Below are positions 1-11,330 of a DNA stretch of 64,000 nt, piece after piece (positions within the stretch are counted from its first letter, which is position 1; each line of letters begins with the position of its first letter). The stretch covers positions 102,282,954-102,346,953 of the forward strand of contig JAKTNV010000003.1 of NCBI GenBank assembly GCA_022747635.1, in the 5' to 3' direction. Source of the stretch: Hetaerina americana (lineage: Eukaryota > Arthropoda > Insecta > Odonata > Calopterygidae). The position numbers and the translations under genes were made by a program. Under the pieces are notes generated by a model. That model saw only the letters and a list, made by a program, of their open reading frames with translations, was not told the DNA's origin and did no database searches.

Positions 1-135
1 GCAATCGGACAACTTTATTCTGATCCCTTATCTTTTGTGGAAAAAATGGCATCTTAAACCTATCTGTTCTACACTTAATCTCTCCTACTTTATTGACATA
101 ATCTCGCCTACCATAATGGTAATACTAATGATATG
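1..135 (-). mobile_element. 3' end of a CR1-like LINE (truncated at window edge)
   Basis: Read on the minus strand this is the same sequence as the 3' end of the LINE at 19666-20710 and of the fragment at 6860-7060. The shared part includes the AGAGAGATYAAGTGTAGAACAG-like block and the stretch coding the RT C-terminus around FFPRTI. The homology starts at base 1, so the element's 3' terminus lies outside the window. It is a non-coding remnant with indels. The clade name is an inference from the RT of the longer copy. Confidence 0.6.
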
Positions 136-693
136 CTCAATTACATCTCGTGACCATGATGCATAAAAAGGATGGAATGGGAAAAGTGTGATAGAGATTT
201 GAAGTTCTTTTATTGCAGGAGAGGTTTCCATTAATTAATTTGTAAATTTACCATTCAAAACTGCGTTTCCTCGAAATGCAAAAAATCTTCAATATATTGG
301 TAATCATGGTAATATCATTAAAGGTAATTCAGTTATTAGAACTAGAAGGCAGTGTTTTTCTTCTTCTGTTACCGATACTATCTGTTTAAAAAAGTTATAT
401 GCAACATTGATTTTACCAGAAGTAATAAATACTGCATACATAATACCTGTAAATAGCTCCCGTGAGCATGTACGGCGAGCATTCTTATGTGCCGATGATG
501 AAATCTCGCTGACATTCAAGAAATCATTCCGGTTCCTACATATGCCAAACATTTAATGTCACTCCAAAAGATCATTGCTCATTAATTTCCATGCCCGATC
601 CTGGAATTTTTTCGATCAAATTTCTTGGAAGGACTCATAGTCAGCTCTTGTCACCAATAAGAAAAATCATTCTTCTTTATTTTCTATCATCCC
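136..693. other. Unassigned AT-rich DNA
   Basis: No gene, RNA or recognisable repeat is visible. Short open frames here (for example 304-552 minus) have no codon bias or motif and look like chance. Confidence 0.6.
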
Positions 694-731
694 AGTCAAG
701 GCGAATGATTTTTACACTCTGGAATTGTTGC
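694..731 (+). repeat. SINE family 2 fragment (tail of tRNA-like head)
   Basis: The sequence starting TCAAGGCGAATGATTTTTAC followed by ACTCTGGAATTGTTGCA is the junction between the tRNA-like head and the body of the SINE seen more completely at 28520-28768, 34510-34665 and 59297-59410. Only about 38 bases remain. Confidence 0.6.
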
Positions 732-976
732 ATATCATTCTACTTATTTTTGGGACATACCTGTATAATCCTTTTTCGATTTTCACGGAATGGTGTTCTA
801 GCATGTCGTACTAGCACTGGCAACTGTAATTTGAGGATGTTCTGAGTGTTTTCTGAGGCCATATCAATCGCAAAAGGCTGAAATTTGTGAAGCAATAGGC
901 TGCACCACGGTTGCGCATCGCAAAAGTGATGCTAAATATATCGAGAAAATCAACGAAATGCGCATAATTGAAGTCC

Positions 977-1290
977 AAGTAGTAGTAGTTTTGAGGGGAG
1001 GCGACCGACAGCTAAGGTCATTTGTGCCATAGGGGAAGGACAGGAAAGGATGAAGGGTGGAGAGAAACCCGGCGTCGGCATTAGCCTACTCTTTACGAAA
1101 GGCGCCAAGGGGTCCGCGGATTAACGTCCCATCCGACGGACGGCGTACTCACTCAAAGTGCCCTCCACAAAGCACCTCAAGTAGGGATCGAGATACCTCT
1201 GAAAAATATTCAACACCGCCGGGATTTGAACCCGCGCCCTCAGGGTTTGAAGTCCAATGCAGTGAAACTTGTACTCTATATAGATTGATA
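977..1290 (-). repeat. tRNA-derived SINE with V-core-like central domain
   Basis: On the minus strand a pol III B-box-like GCGGGTTCAAATCCC (1221-1235) is followed by a central domain containing GATGGGACGTTAATCCGCGG and then CTTTCGTAAAGAGTAGGC. The element ends at 977-990 in a short (ACT)n tail next to CCTCCCCTCAAAA. The central block resembles, from memory, the conserved domain of vertebrate V-SINEs (GACGTTAAACC...CTCGTAAAGAGTAGG). The 5' part of the head is not resolvable, so the right boundary is approximate. Confidence 0.6.
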
Positions 1291-2534
1291 ATTCAAATAA
1301 GAGACGAAATTTTTGCACAATAAATTATACAAATCAATATTGCACGATCACTACATGTATTTATTGAACAGTACTAGCAGTAGTTTGTCGATTATAAATG
1401 TTGCGTCGGATTACGTATTTTTTTCATGGATTTAGAGTTCAATTAGATTTTGATCAATAATTATCAAGATGTTTTTACGAGTTAATGTTCTTGCTTGATT
1501 AATGGTTAATGAATTGAGCAAATTTGATCAAAAGTATAAATAATTTAATTAATATACAGTGAACTGCGGTAAATTATTTATTTGTAGTTTTTATATTTTT
1601 AGTTTATGAACGAATTATGATTTAGCAAAACTGTTGATTCACTTTTAGAACCAAACGCAGCTATTCCGCACTACCCTAATATCTTTTAAAATGGAAAAAA
1701 GAAATGTTGAGGAAATTTTCCCTTTAAAGAAAACCTCTTTAGAGAAAAATGCGGATTTGATCAATTTTATTTAGCATGTATTCCATTCCACTGAAATTCC
1801 TTATTATTGTCATAATAGTCGTAAGCTTGGACAGAGCAAAACTCCTACCAGTAATAATAAGATCTATCTCAACAAATCCCTCTGAATTATCTCACCTCAG
1901 TGTCTATTGTAATCCTTCTAGTAGGAATATTTTACCCCGGCGCATATTCACATCCCGCATCGCTAGTTTTAATGACCACATTCCGAGTAAGAGAAACGAA
2001 AGAGAGCAATTTCAAAAGCATAATGGATGGATGAAAAGATTTTGAAGTTATTTCAGAACAAGTTTTATCAATTGTAAGCGACAATGTAAAAAGAATAGGT
2101 AAGCGCCATTGAGAAATCGAATAGAAACGGCACGAATGACATGATAATGAAAAATAGGAAAATGATATTGAGGATGATAATGATGCGGAGGCATCTGTGG
2201 GTACTGTCAGACTTTTCAAGATCTATCAATTATGTGCCGTGCTGTCACACACTACCACTTGTAATTTGTGACGGTTGTTGGTCGGTACGTACGACAAATC
2301 TCACCGGTTATTGATAAATTAGCTGGTTACTGCACGAGCACCTAAGTTGAATATTAAATTTAAGAGAAAGCAGGAATGGGATCAATTTTGGGCCAGGGAG
2401 CACGCTGGGGGATTAAATCAATCCATAATGATAGGACGTTAGCTAAAATTAAGACCTTTTCTCAGAGATATGGTACACCCTGTTATAACAATGCCAGAAG
2501 TTAAATGGACGGAAACTAAAGGTCTTGCTAGGTC
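1291..2534. other. Unassigned AT-rich DNA
   Basis: Nothing recognisable. The 89- and 95-residue frames overlapping near 1776-2219 lie on opposite strands and show no domain or coding bias. Confidence 0.6.
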
Positions 2535-2705
2535 ACCCATATGCCGTCAATCCTTCTCCATTCAGTGATAATGCCCTCAACCCCTGAGAGCTTATCTGTT
2601 TGACGTCCTTCTTAATTTTTACTACTTATATGGGTTGGTCTCTTACTATTCCTCGCGGGATCTTACGTGCGATTTCCCCTTCTTTATGTTGATAGTCTTT
2701 TATAG
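2535..2705 (-). mobile_element. LINE C-terminal remnant (low confidence)
   Basis: On the minus strand, broken frames give a KIARKIPRG...KIKKDVKQISSQGL pattern. This parallels GKIKKDVIQRSYQAVREL in the LINE remnant at 45010-45480. Both resemble the arginine/lysine-rich C-terminus found after the RT in many arthropod APE-type LINEs. Only about 170 bases align by eye. Confidence 0.4.
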
Positions 2706-5700
2706 ACATGGAAAAAACCTAATTACCTAGTCATCGTAAATTGACAAAACTTTTGTCATTAGCATAAAGAATTCAATGACTTACAGAAAAATTCCTCTAT
2801 TGAACAATAACGCCCTTTAAGCTGCTATTCACGTAGATAATTCCGGAATTTCCAAATAATGCTAACACATTCGATCAACTAAATATTTTTACTGGAAATT
2901 ATCATTCTAATTAAAAGTTGAATGTTGGAGTAATCTATTATCGCACATCCATGAGCCCCGTGTCTGTTCCCAACTGTCTGCAGTTGTTGAAGAAGATTTG
3001 AGTTTCAAAATGCGAGAAGAGTAGAAGAGTTACCCCATTAAATTCTGGAGGAGAGTGAAGAAAGAATGACCATTTAAATATTGAAATTTCACCCAGAATA
3101 AACTAAGCGAAGACAAATAAGAACATACTAAGAGAAAAAGGGAAAATATTCGTACACCAAAGATAAGCGTATAAGAGGCAATATATCTTCAATTCATTCA
3201 ATTTTCAAACCGCTGCTCCTATTTTCACGGCCTTTCCACCGTCACAAGTCAGCGTTTAACGTTTGTTTTCTGCACAACCAATCATAAAATTAGAAAAAAA
3301 ATTAATTTCAAGTTGGCCGTATTTGCCAGGTTGGAATTACTCATGTTCGAAACGAGTGTCGGAATCAATTTCCAGCTCTTGGCTGATTTTCTCTTCTTTC
3401 TCTGAATTTACTTTCTACGGTGGTTTTTATTTTAATTTATGATTATTTTCTAATTTTACTTCATTTAATTGTAATTATTCTATATTTGCATTTATCTTAA
3501 TTTCTCCGCCCTTAGAGGCACGTATGTTTAAGCGCTTCTAATCGCCATTATCAAACAACAAAACTAACCGTCCACTTATATTCAGTGTCTGACGTACGCA
3601 CCAGACTTGTGTAAGACTCCTGCTTCTCTTTGAAATGTACTGCATGTGTAAATTGTTACTTTATCAGAGATATTTTTACTTTACCAGGTTGTTTTTACTG
3701 TTAATAACGGTTATTAAATTAAAAAATAGTAATTGGTATATCAGGAAGTGAGAGAGGACGAAAAATAATAATTTATATTTTTTTAGAGTTTGCACTCTAT
3801 ATGATATATTCTCCTGCTCAAGAGCGCTAGCTCCTCTTGTTCGCACATATTAAAATGTGTCTCCAAGTTTGACGATTGGAAAGAAGGGTATTTCATAGGC
3901 ATGCGTGTCTCATCGAGTTTATTTTGCCCCGAGTGGCTCCTGTTGTCCTGGTGACGCGGAATGTGTTTACGTTTCTTCACCAAGGGAGGACACGTGAGCC
4001 ACCCCCTCTCTTTCTGAATAATTCAGATGCGCCCACATAGATGAGGGACTTCAATCAATTCTGTTGACCGATAAAAGTTTTTTCGGTGTAAGTCGTCCAT
4101 TCTGCAGTGAGATCGATGTCGTCCGAACAAATGAGAGCGGAGACGGAACATGAAACAGCTACGTGCTTGGGGGCATTACTCTCTCGACTCCTCACTCTGA
4201 TGAGCTTTTGCCTAGTTATTTCTTCGCTTTTATCAAGGTCTTGGAGGAACAAAAGATCTGGGGATGGACTGACCGACTGCTCGACTTCGTGGTGCGCGCT
4301 ACGCAGGGAAGAGCTGGAAGATAGCGCCCCTCCGCGAGCCGCCCCATAATAAAGGCGACACGGCCACTAGGTGCAAGATCTGATTAATTCTTGAGGGAAA
4401 ACATCGACTACAGCTATTAACCAAGGTTGGTGAAGCCAAGTTTTGCACTGCTACCTCACTGAATCATGAAATTCGTGGCTCCTCCACGTCTTCATATATG
4501 AAATGAATTTCATGTCGCGAAATTCACTTTTGCGTTTTTTTCGAGGAAATATGCTTTTGTAGATCTTAGTTTGGTTTTTTCCTATTCTTTGTTATTTGAT
4601 CCTCACTTAAATTATAGTTTTCATGAATTCATATGTTCATTTATCTGGATTATTATTGAATATAATCGAAGCACAAAGTTTAATATTTTGAATTATCATT
4701 GCTCAATCATCGCCACATTCCATGAGTGTTTATTAATTGAAAATACATTTAATTAATTTCATTAAAGTTTTTGAAATACTATTTGTTTGACCATTAAATA
4801 TGCACTCTTAGCCTAGTACAGTTTAATTTTACCAATTACAGCTGAATTAATTCAGGGATAAACCCATTTAAAGATTTGTGATGGAGAACAACACCCACCG
4901 ATATATAGTGTTATGTTACCTACATTTTTTTATATATTTATCTATTGTATTGTTAACTCCTCTAATTTCCAAATTGTGAAATAAACATTTTTATGAAATG
5001 TGAAAGTAATTGAAACTTGACAATCGAATGAAGGAGTCGGATAGTTACTTAAGTGAATGGTCTGGGGGTCTGGTTTTCAAAGTTTTATGTTATTTTACGA
5101 GTCGTAAATTGCTTGTACAGAAAATTCTAGTTGCAATAAAGTTGTCAGAAAATTAAAAATTCTCTAAATTTTACGGGATTAGATTGAGAAAGTTGTATTA
5201 CGTTTACGTATACCATTTGGAGGACTCGTAAATTGATCTTTAGTTGTTGCAAACGGGCCCAAGTACTCTTACTTCGATGAACATAAAATATACTCTTTTA
5301 GTTTTAATAATTCAATTTCATGAGCCATATATTGAGAAAAATTTATTTTTATTGGCATTGGGTTTCAAGGAATTGCATTTTTTTCGAGCTACCTTGAGTT
5401 GCTATGGCTTGAGAAATGTGTATTTCATTTGTAATCAATGGAAATATATGTGATAAATTTTTCTGTAAAAATGTTAAAATGATCTCAGTGTAGATGGCGT
5501 TCAATAACTAATTGCAAGGGGACCTATTCCAACCTTTTAACCCTTTCTATTTCAATGTAGACTCAATGATTACTCGTACTTGTCATTAATACAGCGCTTC
5601 TTAACTTTTCCGCAATGGTAGGAATGGAAGGTGCGCTTAAATGGTACAATGATTCATTTCATAAAAAAAACAAAGTTTAATTCAAAAGCAAACGGTCCAA

Positions 5701-6607
5701 CATGTTCGACGGGTTAAGAAGTTCGTATTGTTTTATATGGTTCGTTTTTCTACGCCGAGAAGCGGAGTACCAGCTCGAATATTAGTGCAGTATTTCAGTG
5801 ATACACAAGATTTTTACTCGAGTATCTTGTGCCGAGTGCGGACTGCATAATATCCGATAATACGTATGAGCTTTTGCGCTGAAAATCCTCTCTCTGCTCT
5901 CAGCGATGGCATTTTAGGATCTTTTTCGGCTTTTTCTAGGAGGCGGGGCTGGCGGTGATTACCCTTTCAAGCATACGAACGTTTTGCTTGTGTTCGCTTC
6001 AAGTATCCTTACACCGTTATTCTTGCTCCAGTGGTCGGATGAAGGGCGGTGGAAATAATAGTTATTCCCTATATACAAAGGTAAACGTTTTATTGTGGAT
6101 CTTCGATGGTAATCCTTTAGGAGTTTTAAAAAATACGCGGATTCGGTTTTTACATTCTAGGGCAAAATGTTTCTCTAGGAGGCATTAATCGGTCTTGTAA
6201 TTGTATCGGTAATAATAATTGTATCGCTATATTGTGGAGGCATGTTCTTGTAAATATGTACCTTCTTGGCTTTTAAAAATTGAGAATATTCCTGATAAGA
6301 TAATTTCTTCCAAGGCTTTAGTACATGAGTGAATACATTTCATTGACAATATTTTGTCAATTTTGATTTTTTAAGTTTTTAAATGGTCTCCCATTCAGTA
6401 ACTTTGTCCTTGAATCTCCATTTTTTTCCTTTTGAAGTTGAAAAATATTTTGTACTCGGATGTCATATTCCTTTACTTTTGCCCCGCGTATGTTCCACAA
6501 AAAACAATACCACAGGATTAAAAATAATTATAAATGATGAGATTGGGTAGGAATAGCATATTTTGGAGATCTTCGGCAAACAATTTCTTCGATCGTTAAC
6601 CTTGCTG
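2706..6607. other. Long unassigned stretch
   Basis: No transposase, RT, tRNA-like or SINE signature was seen. The 80-residue frame at 4107-4349 (+) contains a hydrophobic stretch (LLTLMSFCLVISSLL) and sits in slightly GC-richer DNA. Its third-position composition is mixed and it has a competing antisense frame, so it is not called. Confidence 0.55.
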
Positions 6608-6655
6608 AATATATACATATAAAAATATATATATAAATAAATAAATATATATATA

Positions 6656-6704
<49 letters not shown>
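6608..6704. repeat. (TA)n microsatellite, imperfect
   Basis: Imperfect ATATAC/AAATA units grade into pure (TA)n at 6661-6702. Confidence 0.95.
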
Positions 6705-6707
<3 letters not shown>

Positions 6708-6859
6708 CAGTTTTACGTGATGTAATATATTGCATAAAATTTTAATATGCTGAAAGCGGGTTGGTGGGTTCATATTTTACCAAAAAGTAGCTATTCTAAA
6801 GAAATATATGTAGTTGAATGAAGATCACAATTGACAACTTGCTTTCGGTTCAGCGAAAT

Positions 6860-7060
6860 GAAATTATAAAATTGGAGAGATTAAGCGTAGAAGGAATATA
6901 TTTTAGATGCTATTTTTTTCACGAACGGTAAGGGATCAGAATAGCATTGTCCGAACGCGGTAGGGTCATATTTGGGTCAAAATTAGTCTGTTGTGTATTC
7001 GCCCCCTGCCACACATCCTAGCGTTGGCTTGCAGGGTACTAAAATATCTATATCTATCTA
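6860..7060 (+). mobile_element. 3' end of CR1-like LINE, plus orientation
   Basis: This is the same sequence as the minus-strand 3' ends at 1-135 and 19666-19860. It carries the TTAGTCTGTTGTGTATTCGC block and the terminal CAGGGTACTAAAATATCTAT, followed by a short (ATCT)n run. It has decayed by substitutions and indels and has no usable ORF. Confidence 0.65.
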
Positions 7061-8437
7061 AACTGCGGTGAAACGAGACTCGACAAGAGTATGGTGGTAA
7101 AATGCGATATAAAATACACGAAGCACACAAACTCCATGCTTAACAGTAGAAGTTTTCAATCGATAGACTGAGACATTCTTCGGTTAGGGAAATATTATTC
7201 TTTCAGGACAAGGAAATAGTATTATGTTGGGATATCTCCTTTAATAATTGAAAAATATACTGTTGCAAACAGAATACCCACGTAGAAGTATTAATTTCAA
7301 TAATTCAAATATAAAATAATTTTTAGTAATTATGTGCCGTTTAAATTAACAGAATTCCTAATCCGTGCTGAACGTTAGGATCAATGTGAAGGGAGTGGCA
7401 TTTTAAAGAGCGTAACGCACTGAGCTGTATTCGAGTCCCACATCTCGATAGTATTATTTAAAAGTTTCATAATCAGTTCTGAGTGTTACAGGTATCTGAT
7501 ATCTAGAGGGAAAGCACGACTAACATGGGGAAAAATAAGTTCTGAACCTTCATTTACAATGTATTGCATACACGGCAATTTGTGTGATGTGAGCCTGTGG
7601 TAAAATTTGTGGGCCATCGTATGTAGATGTCTAGATGAGATTCCTCTTCATCACCCAACTTTGGGTGATGCAAATTACTGTGATATTCGGGCGTTCCCCA
7701 AAATTTCAGAAACAAACAACTACAAGGTGGATATGCAACTAAAATATTTGAAATTCACCTTTTTATTTTTTTTGAATAATCATCGGTTCACTTTCTAAGC
7801 TCAAAATTTAAGTCAAAGGATTTAGTACACTTCATAGGATTGTAAGTACATTTCATTTTACGAATGAATGGCTACATACTACCCCGTCACAAAACAAAAA
7901 AAGATACAAATAATTCAGCTATCCGTAATAGAATGTTCAATTTTTTAAATTATTATTTGAAAAAAAATATTTTTGCTGCAAAAAATGCACTATCATAAAA
8001 TTTTCAATGAAATGAAAAAAAAATCAGTCATTATCTTCTAGAGTTATGCCACCACTTCATTTATGAGTGGATGTTAAAGCGATGGGTTCGCTATTACCGA
8101 AAGAAAGCCTGATTGTTAGGGATAGGTCTTCAAAAAGATATCAGTAATTTGTTTCCACATACCATAGTGTTTCATTTGCATTTTCTTGACTGTTTTGTTG
8201 GGGATGGGCAGATAGTAGAGTATCCTTTCGCTCTATTGCCGAAAATTCACCCTATTCCATCTGTAATTAAGCTCTAAGAGGGCCATCGACAAGGTTACAA
8301 GTGATCACGGCAGCCCCAGTCCACGGCCGTCCCTGTAAGAAAAACTCCTACTAAAGTATCTTGAAGATGTTATTCTAACTGGACATAAAAAAGAAACAGA
8401 GCAAAGCAATCCGAATGCGCTGGAAACATTGAAGTGA
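7061..8437. other. Unassigned DNA upstream of the putative gene
   Basis: No confident feature. A GTATTCGAGTCCC string near 7429 resembles a tRNA B box, but no matching A box or stem is seen. The segment 8280-8340 (GGCCGTCCCTGTAAG) could hold a splice donor for a 5' UTR exon of the downstream gene, which is speculative. Confidence 0.5.
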
Positions 8438-8518
8438 GAGAGAGACGCCGCTTCTCTCTCCCTCTTTCAGGAGAGAGTTTGTGAGGGCGCCCTGGATCCA
8501 AATTGCGGGACGTCGGAG

Positions 8519-8926
8519 ATGGCGAGGCAGGTGGCGGCCTCCGTGTCGGTGGACCTGGGGCGAATGGCAATCGCGGCCGGGGCCTGCGTGGCCCTCGCCT
8601 TCCTCGGCCGTCTCTTCCTCCGCCTCCTCTTCGCCTGCTTCTGGCTTCCGGGGCGCCTGCGCCAGGAGCGAGGCGCCACCCCGGCGGCCAAGAAGGGAAC
8701 CAAGCGGGCCCCGCCCCGCCAGGACCAAGCGTCACCGTCGCCGCCACCACCGCCCCCCACGCCGCCGCCGGCATCCCCGGTCACCAGCAGCGGGAGCAGC
8801 TTCGGGAGCAGCGAGAGCGAGTGTGAGGGGGCGGCGGGGCGAGGGGAGGACGGCGCGGCGTCTTCCGACTCGACGCTGTCCACCTTCGCGGAGGACGAGG
8901 AAGGCGAGACGAAGAAGGATCTCTGA
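8519..8926 (+). CDS. Small single-pass membrane protein with C-terminal KKDL, unknown function
   Basis: This is the only frame in the window that looks like a conserved host gene. Third codon positions are almost all G or C across all 136 codons, in sharp contrast to the AT-rich surroundings. The ATG at 8519 has a good context (GAG before, GCG after). The 135-residue product has a short polar N-terminus, a hydrophobic segment at about residues 16-44 interrupted by Arg31 and Arg35 and ending FWLPGRL, a basic linker (about 46-68), a Pro/Ser-rich run (about 70-90), a Ser/Gly region and an acidic tail. The C-terminus KKDL fits the KKXX di-lysine signal for COPI retrieval to the ER if the tail is cytosolic; that is inference. 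The frame is open back to 8438 and a splice acceptor lies at 8470, so the protein could be longer at the N-terminus. I do not recognise a family. Confidence 0.7.
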   Translation: MARQVAASVSVDLGRMAIAAGACVALAFLGRLFLRLLFACFWLPGRLRQERGATPAAKKGTKRAPPRQDQASPSPPPPPPTPPPASPVTSSGSSFGSSESECEGAAGRGEDGAASSDSTLSTFAEDEEGETKKDL

Positions 8927-9178
8927 TGTGGAGGGGTTCCCTCATCACGGACAGGGCTGCCGTGGGGACTTTCTCGAGATTCCTCTCTGCTGAAGTCTCC
9001 GACCTCCGAAAGGCGTGCTGAGGAGGAGAGAAGAAATCCATAGTAACTTAGTAACGCGTCAAAACCGAAAAAAATGCCCACTTTCGGTATTATTGAAAAA
9101 AATTACAACGTGCACTTTTCAAGGCTTTTGTTTTTTCTGAAAAAAAGTAAAATGAGAAAAAGTTTGTCAGAGTGATCC

Positions 9179-9235
9179 AATAAAAATGGAGTATATTGAT
9201 GTTCATGGAATCAAATAGCAGTTTTTGGAAATAAA
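9179..9235 (+). terminator. Candidate poly(A) signals for the 8519 gene
   Basis: AATAAA occurs at 9179-9184 and again at 9230-9235, downstream of the stop at 8926. In AT-rich DNA this motif is common, so the evidence is positional only. Confidence 0.35.
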
Positions 9236-9255
9236 GTGAGATATAAAAAAATCAA

Positions 9256-10179
9256 CAGAATGCATAACTACGCTGAAGTTCGAGCTCACTTCTAGGGGAT
9301 CTTGCAATGATTTTATTTATTTTAAATTTAATTTACTCAAACCATTGCAAAAGACAATGGCAAATGAAAAAAAACGTTTGTGAAAATCCGAAAAAAATCG
9401 AAATGACCGAACGAGTAGAGATTTAGGTGAAACAAAATGATTGAACATTTGAGATTCTGGTCAGGAAAAAACACTTGATAAGGTTCGACTCGAAGCATTA
9501 AATTTCACGTGAGGAATTTTGCAAAACTTTGTCGGTGATAATGGTGTGCTGAGAAAACAAAATATATTGCACCAAGGACGACAAAGCGGGAACATCAACT
9601 AATGAATATGTCGTGAGTTCTTCCCTCCCATTGAAAGAAAACAGATAAATCGGCGGGGTCGGGGGCACATTGGAGTGCAACTCATCGGCATTGATTTCAA
9701 CGAAGATGATTCCAAATTTTGGAGAATGGCTCTCATTAGATGGAAATTTGGGGTGGATTTCGGAATGGATTGCTTTGTTGCCCATCTAGTTCCCTTCTCG
9801 CGCAGCAGCGTGTGCCAAATGACCATTCTCTTTCATTATGTTACGACAGAGTAAGAGATCAAGGAGCCTAAAATCTTTGTCCCATTCGTTCATAAGCGCT
9901 GATAACTTGCACGTTGACGTGTAACGCCAATACCAATCATATCCACTGAATGATAACTATTATCATGACACAGTGATTCTTGGAGGCATTTTAGTAAATT
10001 TTGAAACATTTTCCTTAGAAAATTATCTCATTCAAAATATTAATCAAAACTTATGGAAAGATTGGGGTGTATAATTTTATAAATAATCAAGAACTTTTCA
10101 TTTATTGGTTGAATAAACACTGGTGTGCGATTTATATTCGAAGAGAGACGGTCGTTTGGTCATAAACAAATATATTCGT
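9256..10179. other. Unassigned DNA
   Basis: No recognisable repeat or coding signal. The minus frames at 9498-9826 overlap one another and lack coding bias. Confidence 0.55.
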
Positions 10180-10375
10180 TAGGAAAAGTTTTTATTAATG
10201 GCTTTAGTTTTCTACGAAACTGGCTCACTTTTCTAAATAATCGCCGTTCACTTCCAAGCACTTTTCGTAACGCTGCACCGGCTTCTTCAATCCCTCAGCA
10301 TAGAAGATCGCCACTTGGGAGTTGAATCAGTTGATAACGGCTGTCTTGCGTTCCTCGTCGTCGTCGGACTGTTGT
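10180..10375 (-). pseudogene. Mariner transposase C-terminal fragment
   Basis: The minus strand reads FYAEGLKKPVQRYEKCLEV followed by NGDYLEK and a TGA stop (10225-10227). This matches the C-terminal pattern of mariner transposases (xFxxGIxKLxxRYxKCLxxxGDYVEK) and parallels the C-terminus of the next element (QKLVTRYDKCLNLLGDYVEK). Upstream on the same strand the frame breaks at a TGA after AVIN. Catalytic residues are absent and no inverted end was found. Boundaries are approximate. Confidence 0.65.
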
Positions 10376-10575
10376 CCACCCAGCCACTGTTTTAGGTCCA
10401 TGAAAAGTAGGTACTAGGTACAAAGTTAGGACTGTCCAAAAACTCTCGTCCACTCAACATCCTTTCATTTCTTTTGTGTTTGTCGGTAAGCATTTTCGGT
10501 ACTTGCATACAACTTGTGGCATCTGAGTTTTCCGTAAAAATTATATAAAGAAACAAACTAGAGGAAAATCACGTA

Positions 10576-11328
10576 CGAGGGTCATCCGGAAAGTAGTACC
10601 CGTTCGTGCCGCATGAAGTGCTGACGACGCGAGTAGCCGCTGGACGAGGTCAGATAGCTTCAGTGGCTTGTCTGCCTTCTCTGAGCCAAGTTGCGTGACG
10701 CTAGCATTGCCTGTGTTGTTTCTGTGATTGTTTACAATGTTTAAAAAAATTGAGAACGCCGCCAGTTGTGAAGTGAGGGCAGTGATTAAATTCCTCAATG
10801 CAAGAAACGTTCGCCCATGTGATATTCATCGCCAATTAAAGGAGGTGTATGGAGACAATGTAATGGACGAGTCGTCTGTTCGGCGGTGGTGTCGCAACTT
10901 CAACATGGGGAGGGGGAACACACACGACGATGAGCGTTCGGAGAGACCGTCTGTCATTACAGACCAACTGGTGAGCTCAGTTGACGAATTCGTGAGGAAC
11001 GATCGGCGCGTCACAATTGATGACATCTGTGAGCATTTTCCCAATGTTTCTCGAACAATTGTTCATGAAATTGTTAAACACCATCTGCATTATGCAAAAA
11101 TTTGTGCAAGATGGGTCCCTCGCGTATCTCAATGAGCTGGCGGCGAAGGACTATGCAGCAGGAATACAGAAACTTGTCACACGTTATGACAAATGCCTTA
11201 ATTTGCTTGGAGATTATGTTGAGAAGTAGTTTAAAGTATCCTCTTTCAAATAAAATTTTTTATGTTTGTTAATATTTACTTTTGTGTCTTTATTTCACGA
11301 ACGGGTACTACTTTCCGGATGACCCTCG
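10576..11328 (+). mobile_element. Internally deleted mariner element with perfect 33-bp TIRs
   Basis: Inverted ends 10576-10608 and 11296-11328 match over 33 bp without mismatch, beginning CGAGGGTCATCCGGAAAGTA. The element is flanked by TA at 10574-10575 and 11329-11330, the mariner target duplication. At 753 bp it is a little over half the ~1.3 kb of a complete element. Intact ends with a deleted body make it a non-autonomous form that transposase from a full copy could in principle mobilise. Confidence 0.93.
10737..11229 (+). pseudogene. Mariner transposase with central catalytic region deleted
   Basis: The N-terminal half is open from the ATG at 10737 and ends at the CARWVPR motif around 11120. 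It carries the two helix-turn-helix units that bind the TIRs: residues about 5-50, with IKFLNARNVRPCDIHRQL and the SSVRRWCRNF helix, and a second around VTIDDICEHFPNVSRTIV. At about 11121 the sequence jumps to the last ~34 residues (YLNELAAKDYAAGIQKLVTR onward, ending GDYVEK, stop 11227-11229), read in a different frame. Some 180 codons, including all three catalytic aspartates, are missing. A 135-residue product made of the DNA-binding domain could still be translated and end at 11135; whether it is made is unknown. Confidence 0.88.
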
Positions 11329-11330
11329 TA

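Larger units (their letters stand above)
8471..9255 (+). other. Predicted terminal exon of the small membrane-protein gene
   Basis: A pyrimidine-rich run ending CTCTCCCTCTTTCAG at 8470 is a good 3' splice acceptor. The reading frame of the protein is open from the acceptor onward; the in-frame stop lies upstream, at 8435. AATAAA poly(A) signals occur at 9179-9184 and 9230-9235, giving a 3' UTR of roughly 250-330 nt. No transcript evidence is available, so the exon limits are predictions. Confidence 0.5.

Noticed and set aside
4107..4349. 80-residue plus frame with a hydrophobic stretch
   Set aside because: Mixed third-position composition, antisense frame of similar length, no splice or poly(A) context; could be real but unsupported.
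7395..7445. tRNA-like B box (GTATTCGAGTCCC)
   Set aside because: No A box, no stems and no repeat match in the window.
8467..9081. 204-codon minus-strand frame and other frames overlapping the 8519 gene
   Set aside because: They are GC-rich shadows of the plus-strand frame; the 8519 frame alone has the expected third-position bias, start context and a sensible membrane segment.
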